30,842 nucleotides of DNA, taken from positions 1 to 30,842 of the forward strand of contig JAYVEV010000021.1 of NCBI GenBank assembly GCA_043773745.1. The letters are read 5' to 3'. Shown one piece after another: positions 14,459 to 23,389 of the stretch. Source of the DNA: UKL13-2 sp043773745. GTDB lineage: Bacteria > Pseudomonadota > Gammaproteobacteria > Burkholderiales > Usitatibacteraceae. The notes below the pieces were generated by a model. It ran no database searches and was not told the DNA's origin. It worked only from the letters and a program-made list of their open reading frames with translations. Every line of letters begins with the position of its first letter. The stretch's first letter is position 1. The translations under genes and the position numbers were made by a program.

Positions 14459-16867
14459 CTACTTTGCTCCAGCAGGCCGTAATTGCAGACGATATTTTGT
14501 CTCGCCCGCCAACAACGGCGATGGTTTTCCGGCCAGCCAATCCTGGTGGCCGGCGCCATAAAATGGCGACAAGGGGTGCCCGCTCTGCCCGCCTGGCATG
14601 GTCAGAATGGCGCTGTCCTCGTGGCCGGGGGCGACGACCATGCGTTCGGAGGCGCCGAAACTGGGGGCAGCGACTTTGGGCAGGTTGTTATCACCCGATA
14701 GCGGGGTGGGTGGCATGTCAAGAAAATAGCCCAGCTGCGGTACAGCGCGCGAGATGGGATGACGGATACGGGCCATGTTGCGCTTACCCCAAGTAGCTTC
14801 CGCCAGTGATGAATTGGTTTCAAGCAATTCCTTGGTGACGGCACTGAGTTGTGCTACCTGAAATTGATTCCATGTTGCATAAGGCAGCGGTAATAAGTGC
14901 ATTGCCTGTGTGCTCAAGGCTTGCCACGCGGCGTATTCGAAACGACCATCCCAGGTTGTGTTGTTGGCAAGCGCGGCAGCGGGGGTGGCGGCCAGCCAGG
15001 CTTTCCATAGTTCATCAAGCACCCGCTGACGAAAGGCGCGAGCAATGCGGTAGCCAGCCTGATCAACATCCGCGTGGCCGTTGCCTGTTTTGAGCGCAAG
15101 CACCGCAGCCAGTGCATTCGCACCATCGCGATTGGCATCAGCCACTTCGCTGGCACGGACACTCCAACGTGCCATAAAGCGGGCTTCGGTATCGAGCTGG
15201 ATTTTATAAAGTGCGGCTTCATCGAATGATTTTTGTTCGCGTAAGCGGTCACGAATTTGTTGCCCGCGCGCACCAAGATCAAAGCCGCCCTCGCCGATTC
15301 TCGCTCCGCCAGTAGCGCCCAGCTGGCGATTGTTGCCCGACCAGAGCCGGTTCTCAGGCGGATTGCGGATCACGGGATATTGCTCAATCGGCAGCCAGTC
15401 TGGGCTGAGGCTATCGGGCGTTGCAAACCCAGCGCGTGTGCTGCCGACTTCCTTCGCGTTACGGGCCGGCATCCGTCCGGTAATTGTCCAGGCGCTATTG
15501 CCGAGCTTGTCAACGATGAAAATATTTTGATGTGGTACCCCGCTTTGTTGCGCAATCGGTAGCGCCTCATCAACCGTTTTGGCCATTGTCAGCCGCATCA
15601 GATTGAGGTTGATGGCGCCGGGACGATGCGCAACCCAATTGAGCGCGTATGCCTTTTTATTAACCGTTTTAAGAACCGGACCAAAGCGTGACTCACGCAC
15701 TGCAAGCGTTATAGCATCACCGCCTTTAACAGCAATTGACTCTTGTTGAAGAGTAATGGCCTCGTCAGTTTTCAGCGGCACCCAGTCAAACCATTTGCCA
15801 TAGCTATTGGTGAAACCCCATGCAATTTCGCCATTGCTGCCCGCCACCAAAGCAGGCACCCCGGGTAATGTAACGCCGACCAGGCGCTGATTGGCGCGCG
15901 TGTTCGTATTGGCGATTTCAATTTGGGCGCGGAACCAGATATTGGGTGCACCGAGACCCAGATGCATATCGTTCGCCAACATCGCCCCGCCGTGCGCGGT
16001 CAGCGCGCCACCCACCGCCCAAGCATTGCTGCCGATATTGGCGGCATCATCGTCGTCATTTGGTACGGGGTTGATAGGCTTAGCCTGAGTCTGCTTGGCA
16101 AATTGAGCAGTGGCTTTGGTCACGCGTAAATCAAGTTTATCGGGACCGGGGATCGTCGCTGGTGCAATGACGCTGCCATCCAGCGCCGCATCCCATTCGC
16201 CGCCCAGAGGTTTCATCCATGCGAATAATTCATCGCCCAATTTTTCGCGAAGCAGCGCATTATCAAACGCGCCCTCGAACGATTTAGCCTGCAAAATGTA
16301 ATACATTTCACACATCACCAACAGCGAGTCGACTTCGGTCCATGCGACGGGAGTTGCTTGCAGCAGGGTGTATTGCCATGGCTTACTGCCAAGCCCGTTA
16401 AGGCCAACATTCACGCCTTCTGTATACGCCATTAAGCCCTTAGCGGCGGCCGGATCCGTCGCGGCAAGTTGAAGCCACATACTATTCATGCGTTGGCGAA
16501 AGCGATGCATGCGCTTTTCTTTGTCGATGGGCACAGTCGCTTTGCCCAGCAAAGCCGATAATTCACCAGCGGCCGAGCGCCGCGCCAAATCCATTTCAAA
16601 AAAACGTTCCTGCGCATGGACAAAGCCCAACGTGCGCATCGCATCGTCCATATTGCTCGCGCTAATCGCTACCGTGCCTTGCGCATCCCGGCTGAGGGTG
16701 ACCGCTTGTGACAGCTTGGGCAGCGCCACATCTCCGTCAAGCTGCGGCAGGCTTGATCGCATTATGAAATAGATGGTGATCAACACCAGCACCATTAAAA
16801 TCAGCAGCGACGCGAGTATGCGAAGGGCAATTTTCGACCAGCGATTTTTCATATTTTTAGGGATCAT
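14459..16867 (-). CDS. Penicillin amidase-family acylase (N-terminal nucleophile hydrolase)
   Basis: 802 aa precursor. Residues 15-36 are an N-terminal membrane anchor or signal. The alpha chain region includes GFVHAQERFFEMDLARR (81-97), typical of the family. The autocatalytic cleavage site is IGS280NAW; Ser280 becomes the N-terminal nucleophile of the beta chain, and NDMHLG follows as in other acylases. Family members hydrolyse amides such as penicillin G or acyl-homoserine lactones; the natural substrate here cannot be told. It would act in the periplasm. Its start overlaps the xerC stop by 4 bases (ATGA); a second Met at residue 6 is possible. Confidence 0.95.
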   Translation of the reverse strand: MIPKNMKNRWSKIALRILASLLILMVLVLITIYFIMRSSLPQLDGDVALPKLSQAVTLSRDAQGTVAISASNMDDAMRTLGFVHAQERFFEMDLARRSAAGELSALLGKATVPIDKEKRMHRFRQRMNSMWLQLAATDPAAAKGLMAYTEGVNVGLNGLGSKPWQYTLLQATPVAWTEVDSLLVMCEMYYILQAKSFEGAFDNALLREKLGDELFAWMKPLGGEWDAALDGSVIAPATIPGPDKLDLRVTKATAQFAKQTQAKPINPVPNDDDDAANIGSNAWAVGGALTAHGGAMLANDMHLGLGAPNIWFRAQIEIANTNTRANQRLVGVTLPGVPALVAGSNGEIAWGFTNSYGKWFDWVPLKTDEAITLQQESIAVKGGDAITLAVRESRFGPVLKTVNKKAYALNWVAHRPGAINLNLMRLTMAKTVDEALPIAQQSGVPHQNIFIVDKLGNSAWTITGRMPARNAKEVGSTRAGFATPDSLSPDWLPIEQYPVIRNPPENRLWSGNNRQLGATGGARIGEGGFDLGARGQQIRDRLREQKSFDEAALYKIQLDTEARFMARWSVRASEVADANRDGANALAAVLALKTGNGHADVDQAGYRIARAFRQRVLDELWKAWLAATPAAALANNTTWDGRFEYAAWQALSTQAMHLLPLPYATWNQFQVAQLSAVTKELLETNSSLAEATWGKRNMARIRHPISRAVPQLGYFLDMPPTPLSGDNNLPKVAAPSFGASERMVVAPGHEDSAILTMPGGQSGHPLSPFYGAGHQDWLAGKPSPLLAGETKYRLQLRPAGAK

Positions 16868-17763
16868 TTTTTCTTGGCTCTGGGATGGGCGGCATCGTAA
16901 ATTTTTGCCAGATGCTGAAAGTCCAGGTGCGTATAAACCTGGGTCGAAGCAATACTGGCGTGGCCTAACATTTCCTGCACCGCCCGCAAATCACCGGATG
17001 ATTGCAGCACATGCGAGGCAAATGAGTGCCGCAGCATATGCGGATGCAAATCGAGCGAAATTCCCTGCTGGGTAGCGCGTATTTTGATTTGGTTTTGCAC
17101 AACTCTGACGGACAGGCGCTTGCCTTGTTTACTCAAAAACAGTGCGTTATCGATGTTGCCTTTCATGGTTGCGCGGATGTTTAACCAGCGCCGCAGTGCT
17201 TCTATTGCGTGCTGGCCAACCGGCACAATTCGGGTTTTATTACCTTTGCCGGTTACGCGTGCTTCCTGGGCAGCAAAGTCGATCGAGTCGGTGTCTAGAC
17301 TCACTAATTCAGAAACGCGGAATCCCGATGAATAGAGCAATTCAAAAATGGCGCGGTCACGCTGACCGTCGGGGCTATCGTCCTTAAAGCTGACCAGCCG
17401 CACCGCCTCGTCCGGTGAAAGCGTTTCTGGTAATCGTTTTTTGGCTTTTGGTGCGCGCACGCCATCAACAGGATTGGCGATGCCGGTTTGATGACGTAGA
17501 AATTCGTAGAAACCGCGCCAGCCGGAGAGTACCCGGGCAATCGAACGCGGGCCCAATCCTTTGCCGTGCAGAGATGCAGCGAAGCGGCGGATATCCATTT
17601 GCGTCAGCTTGGCCAGATCGCGCGGCGGTTGCTTGGTCTTGCTGTCAGGCGCTGCAAGCTCCTCTAAAAGAGCAAGATCACGCCGATAGTGTTTGAGCGT
17701 TAAGGCGGCCAGCCGACGCTCATGCGACAGATGGCTTAAATATTGTTCGCACGCCTCGTTCAC
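16864..17763 (-). CDS. xerC: XerC, tyrosine site-specific recombinase
   Basis: 299 aa, with an N-terminal SAM-like core-binding domain (about 1-90) and a catalytic domain. Active residues: Arg149 (SGFRVSEL), Lys173 (TGKGNK), His242/Arg245 (HMLRHSFASH), His268 (GHASI) and Tyr277 (QVYTH). Together with XerD it resolves chromosome dimers at dif. The dapF-DUF484-xerC order is the conserved housekeeping arrangement and favours XerC over XerD. It starts 1 base after the DUF484 stop. It is not the integrase of the cassette array at the right end. Confidence 0.95.
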   Translation of the reverse strand: MNEACEQYLSHLSHERRLAALTLKHYRRDLALLEELAAPDSKTKQPPRDLAKLTQMDIRRFAASLHGKGLGPRSIARVLSGWRGFYEFLRHQTGIANPVDGVRAPKAKKRLPETLSPDEAVRLVSFKDDSPDGQRDRAIFELLYSSGFRVSELVSLDTDSIDFAAQEARVTGKGNKTRIVPVGQHAIEALRRWLNIRATMKGNIDNALFLSKQGKRLSVRVVQNQIKIRATQQGISLDLHPHMLRHSFASHVLQSSGDLRAVQEMLGHASIASTQVYTHLDFQHLAKIYDAAHPRAKKK

Positions 17764-17764
17764 G

Positions 17765-18460
17765 TCATTCGGTCGAGACCGGCTCAGTCACCATCGTCAG
17801 ATTACGTGCCGCACAATGTGCGAACACCTGACCGATGCGCGATATAAACATCGTGCCCATATCGGCGTAAAAGCGCGTCGCGTTTTCACTGGCCATCAGC
17901 AATACGCCAAAGATTTTTTCGGTTTTAAGCGGGACCAGTGCATATGATTTCAGGTGCGGCGCATGTTCGCCGAACCATAAATGAGTTTCATAAACAGGGT
18001 GCGCGCCGCAGTACGGCTGCGTCATCGCCTCTACAAACTGGCGCAGCTCTGCGGGCGCGGGCTGGAATTCCGGTGTGGTGGTGCCCGCCATCGGCGCAAC
18101 CTCCCACAAACGCACGGCCACATGCGGCACCTGAAAGCTGTCGAGTAGATCCAGATACAAAATATCAATGGCCTGATCAAGCGAAGCGCAACCGATCAGT
18201 TTCAATGTCAACGCATGGACTTTATAGGACAAGCCATCGTTTTCTTCGCCGAATTGAATCAATTCAGCAAGCTTGGTTTCGAGCAGCCTGACCTTTTCGC
18301 GGGTGGCGATAAGCTGGCGCTCTGGAATCGAGACGGTGCGGCCGCCGTGCGGATGCGTAACGTTAAGCGCCAGCAGCACATCGGCGTGCTGCTCAAAAAA
18401 ATCCGGATTCGCTTTTAAGAATTCTGCAACGTCATCAATATTCATTTCGAGTGCTGACAC
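17765..18460 (-). CDS. DUF484 family protein (GAF-like)
   Basis: 231 aa from a GTG start. Residues 5-40 hold the family N-terminus (DDVAEFLKANPDFFEQHADVL in part), then PHGGRTVSIPERQ and a short coiled coil (about 50-80), then a GAF-like domain. The function is not known; the gene is nearly always between dapF and xerC. GTG at 18460 is chosen because AGGGA lies 7 bases before it and MSALEM matches the usual start; ATG 18445 is the alternative. The longer frame to 18574 overlaps dapF. Confidence 0.87.
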   Translation of the reverse strand: MSALEMNIDDVAEFLKANPDFFEQHADVLLALNVTHPHGGRTVSIPERQLIATREKVRLLETKLAELIQFGEENDGLSYKVHALTLKLIGCASLDQAIDILYLDLLDSFQVPHVAVRLWEVAPMAGTTTPEFQPAPAELRQFVEAMTQPYCGAHPVYETHLWFGEHAPHLKSYALVPLKTEKIFGVLLMASENATRFYADMGTMFISRIGQVFAHCAARNLTMVTEPVSTE

Positions 18461-18491
18461 GGGGTGTCCCTGTATTGTTTTAGAGTTGGTT

Positions 18492-19337
18492 TCATGAAAG
18501 ATTAATTTCGCCGCGATAAACTGTGGTGGCGCGGCCAGCCATGAGCACTGGGTTTGGACTACTGCTGCCGGCACCTTGCCATGTTACTGAAAGATCACCA
18601 CCCCGCATGGTAACGCGTACCACGGCATCCAATAAATTCCAGCGAATACCGGTTACCACCGCCGCGCAGGCCCCCGTGCCACAGGCCAGCGTCTCGCCAG
18701 CGCCACGCTCCCAGACGCGCAGCCGGATATGGTCGCGAGCGAGCACTTGCATATAGCCCGCGTTCACGCGTGCGGGGAAGCGCGGATGATGTTCAATTAG
18801 CGGCCCTTGCTGTTCCACGGGCGCCGTGTCCACGTCCGCCACGACCTGCACAGCATGGGGGTTGCCCATCGAGAGTGCGCCGATACTAACGGTGCTGCCG
18901 TCCACATTCAGGTCGTACTGCATTTGCACGGCTGCTGCGGCGAATGGAATGTCGGCAGGCGTGAAGCGTGGCGCACCCATATCGGTGGTGATCAGGCCAT
19001 CGGCCGCGATCAATGGCGAAATGATGCCATTGAGCGTTTCCACGCGAATCTCATTTTTGGAGGTGAGTCCTTCATCGCGGACAAACTGGGCGAAGCAATG
19101 GGTGCCATTGCCGCATTGCTCCACTTCACCGCCATCGCCATTAAAAATGCGATAACGGAAATCCACGCCGGCCAAGGTGGGCGGCTCAACCAGAAGAATC
19201 TGATCGCAGCCGATACCGAAGTGACGATCCGCGATCTGGCGCAATTGTGCTGGCGTGAGCGAAACAGTTTGTGCAATGCCGTTCAGCATTACAAAATCGT
19301 TGCCCCGGCCGTGCATTTTGGTAAATTTTAAGCGCAT
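18492..19337 (-). CDS. dapF: Diaminopimelate epimerase DapF
   Basis: 281 aa, converts LL- to meso-diaminopimelate for lysine and peptidoglycan synthesis. The two catalytic cysteines are Cys75 (QCGNGTHC) and Cys219 (ACGTGACA). The first motif differs from the common CGNGARC by Thr-His in place of Ala-Arg. FNGDGGEVEQCGNG and GNPHAV are well conserved. Start is ATG 19337; a TTG just before is less likely. It heads the dapF-DUF484-xerC-acylase group. Confidence 0.96.
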   Translation of the reverse strand: MRLKFTKMHGRGNDFVMLNGIAQTVSLTPAQLRQIADRHFGIGCDQILLVEPPTLAGVDFRYRIFNGDGGEVEQCGNGTHCFAQFVRDEGLTSKNEIRVETLNGIISPLIAADGLITTDMGAPRFTPADIPFAAAAVQMQYDLNVDGSTVSIGALSMGNPHAVQVVADVDTAPVEQQGPLIEHHPRFPARVNAGYMQVLARDHIRLRVWERGAGETLACGTGACAAVVTGIRWNLLDAVVRVTMRGGDLSVTWQGAGSSSPNPVLMAGRATTVYRGEINLS

Positions 19338-19349
19338 CAAAACCGCGCC

Positions 19350-19640
19350 TTAGGTAGACGACTCATCCGGAAAAAATACAAACCCGCTATCGGCAAGCGT
19401 CGCGTCTTTTTCAATCTCGGTGACTTCCTCGATATTGAGTGCGGGCGGATTGTCAGCCGGGTTTTTGACGCGCATACGAAACTCGGGGTCTGCGCAGGTT
19501 CGCTTGACCGCGATGCTGCTGGCTTCGTCGGCGCTACTCGCCTCGGTGTAAACATTTTTATAGAAGCCCATCAACGATTGCTTCCCATCCATTTCAATCA
19601 GGAAGTGTTCACCGCGCAAGAAAACATGGAAGAAGGCCAT
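19350..19640 (-). CDS. Small conserved hypothetical protein
   Basis: 96 aa if started at ATG 19640 (MAFFHVFLRGEHFLIE). The pattern of a beta-rich start (GEHFLIEMDGK), MGFYKNVYTEA and a following acidic segment (ALNIEEVTEIE) resembles small beta-proteobacterial proteins of unknown role (impression only). The frame stays open upstream to 19712, so a 120 aa form starting MLQQLAKRV is possible. It lies 12 bases before dapF on the same strand and may be translated together with it. Confidence 0.65.
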   Translation of the reverse strand: MAFFHVFLRGEHFLIEMDGKQSLMGFYKNVYTEASSADEASSIAVKRTCADPEFRMRVKNPADNPPALNIEEVTEIEKDATLADSGFVFFPDESST

Positions 19641-19768
19641 GGGATCGATCCAAAAAAAGTTTGGGGAATTTGATTCTACCGCGTACACCCGCTTCGCGAG
19701 TTGTTGCAACAAAGTACAGCAAAAAAACCTGATGAGCAGCAGAAAATAAATAATTAAACTCTAGTATC

Positions 19769-19808
19769 GGCGGGCATTTTCAGGCATTTTTGCCTGAAAA
19801 TGCCCGCC
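19769..19808. terminator. Perfect 18-bp hairpin after lpxL
   Basis: Arms 19769-19786 and 19791-19808 are perfectly complementary with a TTTT loop (GGCGGGCATTTTCAGGCA and its complement). It starts 11 bases after the stop of the lpxL gene read on the minus strand. No clean U run follows, so it may be a terminator helped by the A/T-rich bases beyond it, an mRNA 3'-end stabiliser, or a dispersed palindromic repeat. Confidence 0.6.
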
Positions 19809-19819
19809 CATGCTTGAGA

Positions 19820-20680
19820 TTAATCGTAAAAATTGGCTTCGCCGGGTGGACGGGTTTTGAAACGCTTGTGTACCCAAAAGTATTGATCGGGCATTTCCAA
19901 TACGCGCTCTTCCAAAAAGGCATTCATAAGCCGTGCGTCCGCTTCGGCATCGCCGCTGGGATAATTGTCCCATGCGGGATAAAAGCGGGCTTCATAGCCG
20001 GTTTCGGTCTGGCGCGTAATCAGCGGGATAACTTTCGCACCGGTAATTTCGCAGAGTCGGGAAAGCGCAGTTACCGTGGCGGCTTTTACGCCAAAAAAAT
20101 CCGCAAAGACGGCGTCTTTCGGACCAAAATCCATATCCGGCAAATAGTAAAATTTGCGCTTTTCTTTTAGCGCCTTTAAAACTGGACGCAATCCCTGTTG
20201 CCGTGTCACCAGCAAGGGATTGCCATATCGCGCCCGGGCGCGCCGTAGTGCCGCATCAAACACTTTGCTTTTTTGCGTTGAATACATCGTGAATACGCCG
20301 GGGTAGGTGTAGGCAAGGCGCGCGCCACCGAAATCAAGCCCAACAAAATGTGGCGCTAAGACAATCACCGGCACCTTACCGGCAAACTCATCCATGTAAT
20401 GTCGATCAATCAGTTTTACATTTTCTACAACCTCCTCGGGTGGCGCGTACCAGAGCCTGCCCAAGTCGAGCGTCGAACGCGCAAGGTTTTGAAAGACGCG
20501 GCGGCCAATAGCCTCACGTTCTGCGGTTGATTTTTCGGGAAAGCATTTGGCGAGATTAATCAGCGTGACGCGACGTCGGCCCCAGTGATAAAGCGCACTG
20601 CCGAGGCCGCGTGCGATGCCAGTAATCCAAGGCTTGGGTAGCCAGCGCATACACCAGAGAAAAAAGAGGGCGATTCGCAT
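19820..20680 (-). CDS. LpxL/HtrB-family lipid A acyltransferase, copy 1
   Basis: 286 aa inner-membrane protein with an N-terminal hydrophobic helix (about 1-20) and the HxxxxD catalytic motif His111-FVGL-Asp116. YLPDMDFG and DQYFWVHKRFKTRPPGE near the end are typical of the family, which adds secondary acyl chains from acyl-ACP to Kdo-lipid A. It lies 9 bases after the second acyltransferase gene on the same strand, so two late acylation steps are probably co-expressed. Confidence 0.93.
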   Translation of the reverse strand: MRIALFFLWCMRWLPKPWITGIARGLGSALYHWGRRRVTLINLAKCFPEKSTAEREAIGRRVFQNLARSTLDLGRLWYAPPEEVVENVKLIDRHYMDEFAGKVPVIVLAPHFVGLDFGGARLAYTYPGVFTMYSTQKSKVFDAALRRARARYGNPLLVTRQQGLRPVLKALKEKRKFYYLPDMDFGPKDAVFADFFGVKAATVTALSRLCEITGAKVIPLITRQTETGYEARFYPAWDNYPSGDAEADARLMNAFLEERVLEMPDQYFWVHKRFKTRPPGEANFYD

Positions 20681-20689
20681 ATTGAGAGC

Positions 20690-21598
20690 TTATGAGCTTG
20701 CGTGGCTTAGGGGATTGAAATCGGGCGGTAGTGGGGCACCGGCCGGATGCTTGTAGCGATTGTAGCCCCACAAATATTGCGATGGCGCTTTGCTAATCAG
20801 TGTTTCTACCATGGCGTTTATCTGCCGTGCGGCAATATTTTTTTCAGATGAAAAAGGTTCCTGCATTGCTTCAATATGCACGTGATAACCCTGTCCTTTG
20901 GGTAATCGTTCCGCGAAAAAAAATAGCACGACTGCGCCAGTAGCCTCAGCCAAGCGCGGCAGCAAGGTCATGGTGTAGGCTGGGCGCCCGAAAAAATCGG
21001 CCCATACGCCATCGCCATGACCAGGAACCTGATCGGGCAACATAATAATATTGCCGCCGGTTTTAAGCGTCTTCAACAGCGCACGTACGCCACCGGCATC
21101 CGCTGATGCGGTTGAGCCACCACCACGAATCCGTCCCGCCTGCATGATCGGCTCCAACCATTTTTGTTTAGGCGGTCGATACAGCGCCATCACCGGAAGG
21201 CGGCTTTCCAGATAGCGGCCGGCGATGTCGTAGCATCCCAAATGTGGGGTGACAAATATAATGGATCGGTTGTTGGCTTTGGCGACGTCCACATGTTGCC
21301 AGCCATCGCAGGCCTTGACGAGTGTGTAAAGGCGTTCCACTGGCGCCGTCCAAGCGATAGCGAGCTCGCTGATACCTTTGCCTTGTTCGGTGATGACGGC
21401 TGCGGCCATGTCGGAGGCGACCGGCTGCCGGGTCTGCATTGACCATGCTGCATAGTGGGCGAGATTTTGCTGACTGATTCGCCGATGGCGCTTCGACAGC
21501 CACCACGCAATCTGTCCTAACATCGCGCCAACGATGTGATTAAACCGCAGCGGCAGGTTGCCGAGCCAGCGTATCAGTAGGCGGAGAAGCCACTTCAT
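20690..21598 (-). CDS. LpxL/HtrB-family lipid A acyltransferase, copy 2
   Basis: 302 aa from ATG 21598 (MKWLLRLLIRWLG), an anchor helix that matches the family start; the frame runs to 21679, but the extra 27 residues do not look like this family. HxxxxD is His119-LGCY-Asp124 (TPHLGCYD). MLPDQVPG and SQYLWGYNRYKHP are conserved. It is diverged from its neighbour, so the two probably have different acyl or position preference. Divergent from metK, with a 106-base gap holding both start regions. Confidence 0.93.
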   Translation of the reverse strand: MKWLLRLLIRWLGNLPLRFNHIVGAMLGQIAWWLSKRHRRISQQNLAHYAAWSMQTRQPVASDMAAAVITEQGKGISELAIAWTAPVERLYTLVKACDGWQHVDVAKANNRSIIFVTPHLGCYDIAGRYLESRLPVMALYRPPKQKWLEPIMQAGRIRGGGSTASADAGGVRALLKTLKTGGNIIMLPDQVPGHGDGVWADFFGRPAYTMTLLPRLAEATGAVVLFFFAERLPKGQGYHVHIEAMQEPFSSEKNIAARQINAMVETLISKAPSQYLWGYNRYKHPAGAPLPPDFNPLSHASS

Positions 21599-21704
21599 AA
21601 TCACGTTTGGGGCAGGCGGGGCAGTATGGACATAAAAGGCTTTCTGATAAACTTCAACGTTGCACTTCAAGATATTCATTTTTTAACGACTGTGGGGATA
21701 CCCA

Positions 21705-22865
21705 ATGACTGACTTTTTATTCACTTCCGAATCTGTTTCGGAAGGCCATCCGGACAAAGTTGCCGATCAAATTTCGGATGCTATTTTAGATGCGATTTTA
21801 GCCCAAGACCCGCGTTCACGCGTTGCCGCTGAAACTCTCTGTAATACCGGCCTTGTGGTGCTGGCTGGTGAAATCACTACACACGCGAATGTCGATTACA
21901 TCGGCATCGCCCGCGATACGATCAAACGTATCGGCTACGACAACACCGATTATGGGATTGATTATCGCGGCTGCGCCGTCATGGTTTGCTATGACAAGCA
22001 AAGCCCCGATATTGCCCAGGGCGTTGATCATGCGCAGGACGATAACCTTGACCAAGGCGCGGGCGACCAGGGCCTGATGTTTGGTTATGCCTGCGATGAA
22101 ACCCCGGTGCTGATGCCCGCCCCAATTTACTACGCACACCGATTGGTGCAGCGCCAGTCAGAAGTGCGCAAAGATGGCCGCCTGCCATGGCTGCGCCCGG
22201 ACGCCAAATCACAAGTCACGATGCGTTATGTCGATGGCAAACCGGTATCAATTGATACCGTGGTGCTCTCCACCCAGCACGCGCCGGAAATGTCGCAAAA
22301 AGATATTCACGAAGCCGTGATTGAAACCATCATCAAGCCGGTGTTACCGAAAGAAATGCTGATAAACACACGCTATTTGGTGAACCCAACGGGCCGCTTC
22401 GTGGTCGGTGGTCCGCAGGGTGATTGCGGTTTGACCGGCCGCAAAATTATTGTCGATACCTATGGTGGCGCATGCCCTCATGGCGGCGGTGCATTCTCCG
22501 GCAAGGACCCATCAAAGGTGGACCGTTCCGCTGCCTATGCGGCCCGTTATGTCGCCAAGAATATTGTGGCGGCCGGGCTGGCGCGCCAGTGCCAGATTCA
22601 GGTTGCCTATGCCATTGGTGTGGCCAAGCCGATGAACATCACGGTTTACACCGAAGGCACCGGCATCATGTCGGACGAAAAAATCGCGGCGCTGGTGGCC
22701 GAGCTTTTCGATCTGCGGCCTAAAGGCATTGTGCAAATGCTTGATTTATTGCGCCCGATTTACGCCAAGACCGCGGCTTACGGCCACTTTGGCCGCGAAG
22801 AGCCGGAATTTACGTGGGAGCGTACGGATAAAGTCGCGGCATTGAGGGCTGCGGCAGGACTTTGA
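21705..22865 (+). CDS. metK: S-adenosylmethionine synthetase MetK
   Basis: 386 aa, makes SAM from methionine and ATP. Signatures: GHPDKVADQISDAILDA near 15-31, GAGDQGLMFGYA (about 118-129) and the GGGAFSGKDPSKVDRSA loop (about 262-278). Full length with the normal N-terminus (MTDFLFTSESVSEGH). No recognisable SAM riboswitch was found in the 106 bases upstream. It supplies the SAM whose by-product is handled by ahcY and metF downstream. Confidence 0.98.
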   Translation: MTDFLFTSESVSEGHPDKVADQISDAILDAILAQDPRSRVAAETLCNTGLVVLAGEITTHANVDYIGIARDTIKRIGYDNTDYGIDYRGCAVMVCYDKQSPDIAQGVDHAQDDNLDQGAGDQGLMFGYACDETPVLMPAPIYYAHRLVQRQSEVRKDGRLPWLRPDAKSQVTMRYVDGKPVSIDTVVLSTQHAPEMSQKDIHEAVIETIIKPVLPKEMLINTRYLVNPTGRFVVGGPQGDCGLTGRKIIVDTYGGACPHGGGAFSGKDPSKVDRSAAYAARYVAKNIVAAGLARQCQIQVAYAIGVAKPMNITVYTEGTGIMSDEKIAALVAELFDLRPKGIVQMLDLLRPIYAKTAAYGHFGREEPEFTWERTDKVAALRAAAGL

Positions 22866-22986
22866 CATTCCTCAAGTCGTCATGCATCATCGTCGCTTAA
22901 CTTAGTGGGCAACATAAGCCGACCAGTTAAGGGTGTCGGGATCAAAAATTTGATGACCATAAAATGACGACAACGAGGAGGATTCA

Positions 22987-23225
22987 TTGCGCCAGCGCGG
23001 TCATTGGTGTTTGGCTATCACGCCGCTGATTGTGCTGATGGGATTGCTAGCGTGAAACTTACTCAGCAAAGAGGGTAGTGCCGCATGGGTCAGTGAGCGC
23101 GAGATTAACGCCGCAAATAACGCAACGGGTACCTGCGCGAATACCTGAGCGACACCAATACCGCCGAATTGAAAATTGACGAGCTTAATAGCTTGCTCAC
23201 GCCACCAAATAAGGGCACGCGTTGA
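22987..23225 (+). pseudogene. Decayed small membrane-anchored protein gene
   Basis: GAGGAGGA (22975-22982) precedes a TTG start at 22987. The reading gives a short N-terminus and a hydrophobic segment (LAITPLIVLMGLLA), then TGA at 23053, then coding-like sequence in the same frame (NLLSKEGSAAWVSEREINAAN). Near 23110-23125 the plausible frame shifts by one to RNGYLREYLSDTNTAELKID and ends at TGA 23223-23225. Joined, this would be a protein of about 78 residues with one membrane helix and a coiled coil. One nonsense change and one frameshift explain it. The family is not recognised. This 626-base gap otherwise holds only the ahcY promoter, riboswitch and leader; 22866-22974 shows nothing. Confidence 0.5.
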
Positions 23226-23278
23226 TTGACTGAGATTGAGTTATATCAGCACCAACGCTATGTATCATTGCGTTCGGC

Positions 23279-23307
23279 TGGACGAAAATCCACGAGACCG
23301 CTATACT
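23279..23307 (+). promoter_or_regulatory. ahcY: Sigma-70 promoter of ahcY
   Basis: TGGACG (23279-23284), 17 bases, TATACT (23302-23307). Transcription from it would begin about 23314, which is where the SAH riboswitch starts (23315), a good mutual check. Confidence 0.6.
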
Positions 23308-23314
23308 ACCGTTT

Positions 23315-23389
23315 CCAAGGAGCGTTGCGATTACACCCAACAATAATTTACCGGTGTAGCCAGGCTTGGAAAAGATCACAACGGCGCTC
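23315..23389 (+). promoter_or_regulatory. ahcY: S-adenosylhomocysteine (SAH) riboswitch
   Basis: Matches the SAH riboswitch consensus: AAGGAGCGTTGCGA at the 5' side, CCAGGCTTGG in the middle, AACGGCGCTC at the 3' side. Pairings visible: P1 CCAAG (23315-23319) with CTTGG (23365-23369); P2 TACACC (23332-23337) with GGTGTA (23353-23358); pseudoknot GAGCG (23320-23324) with CGCTC (23385-23389). SAH binding to this class turns on genes that remove SAH. ahcY follows, as expected. Confidence 0.93.

Noticed and set aside
16864..17763. Tyrosine recombinase as the integron integrase
   Set aside because: It sits in the dapF-DUF484-xerC order, has the length of XerC without the extra IntI segment, and is over 10 kb from the cassettes on the wrong side of the array.
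21599..21704. SAM riboswitch upstream of metK
   Set aside because: The 106-base gap shows no recognisable SAM aptamer pairing or consensus.
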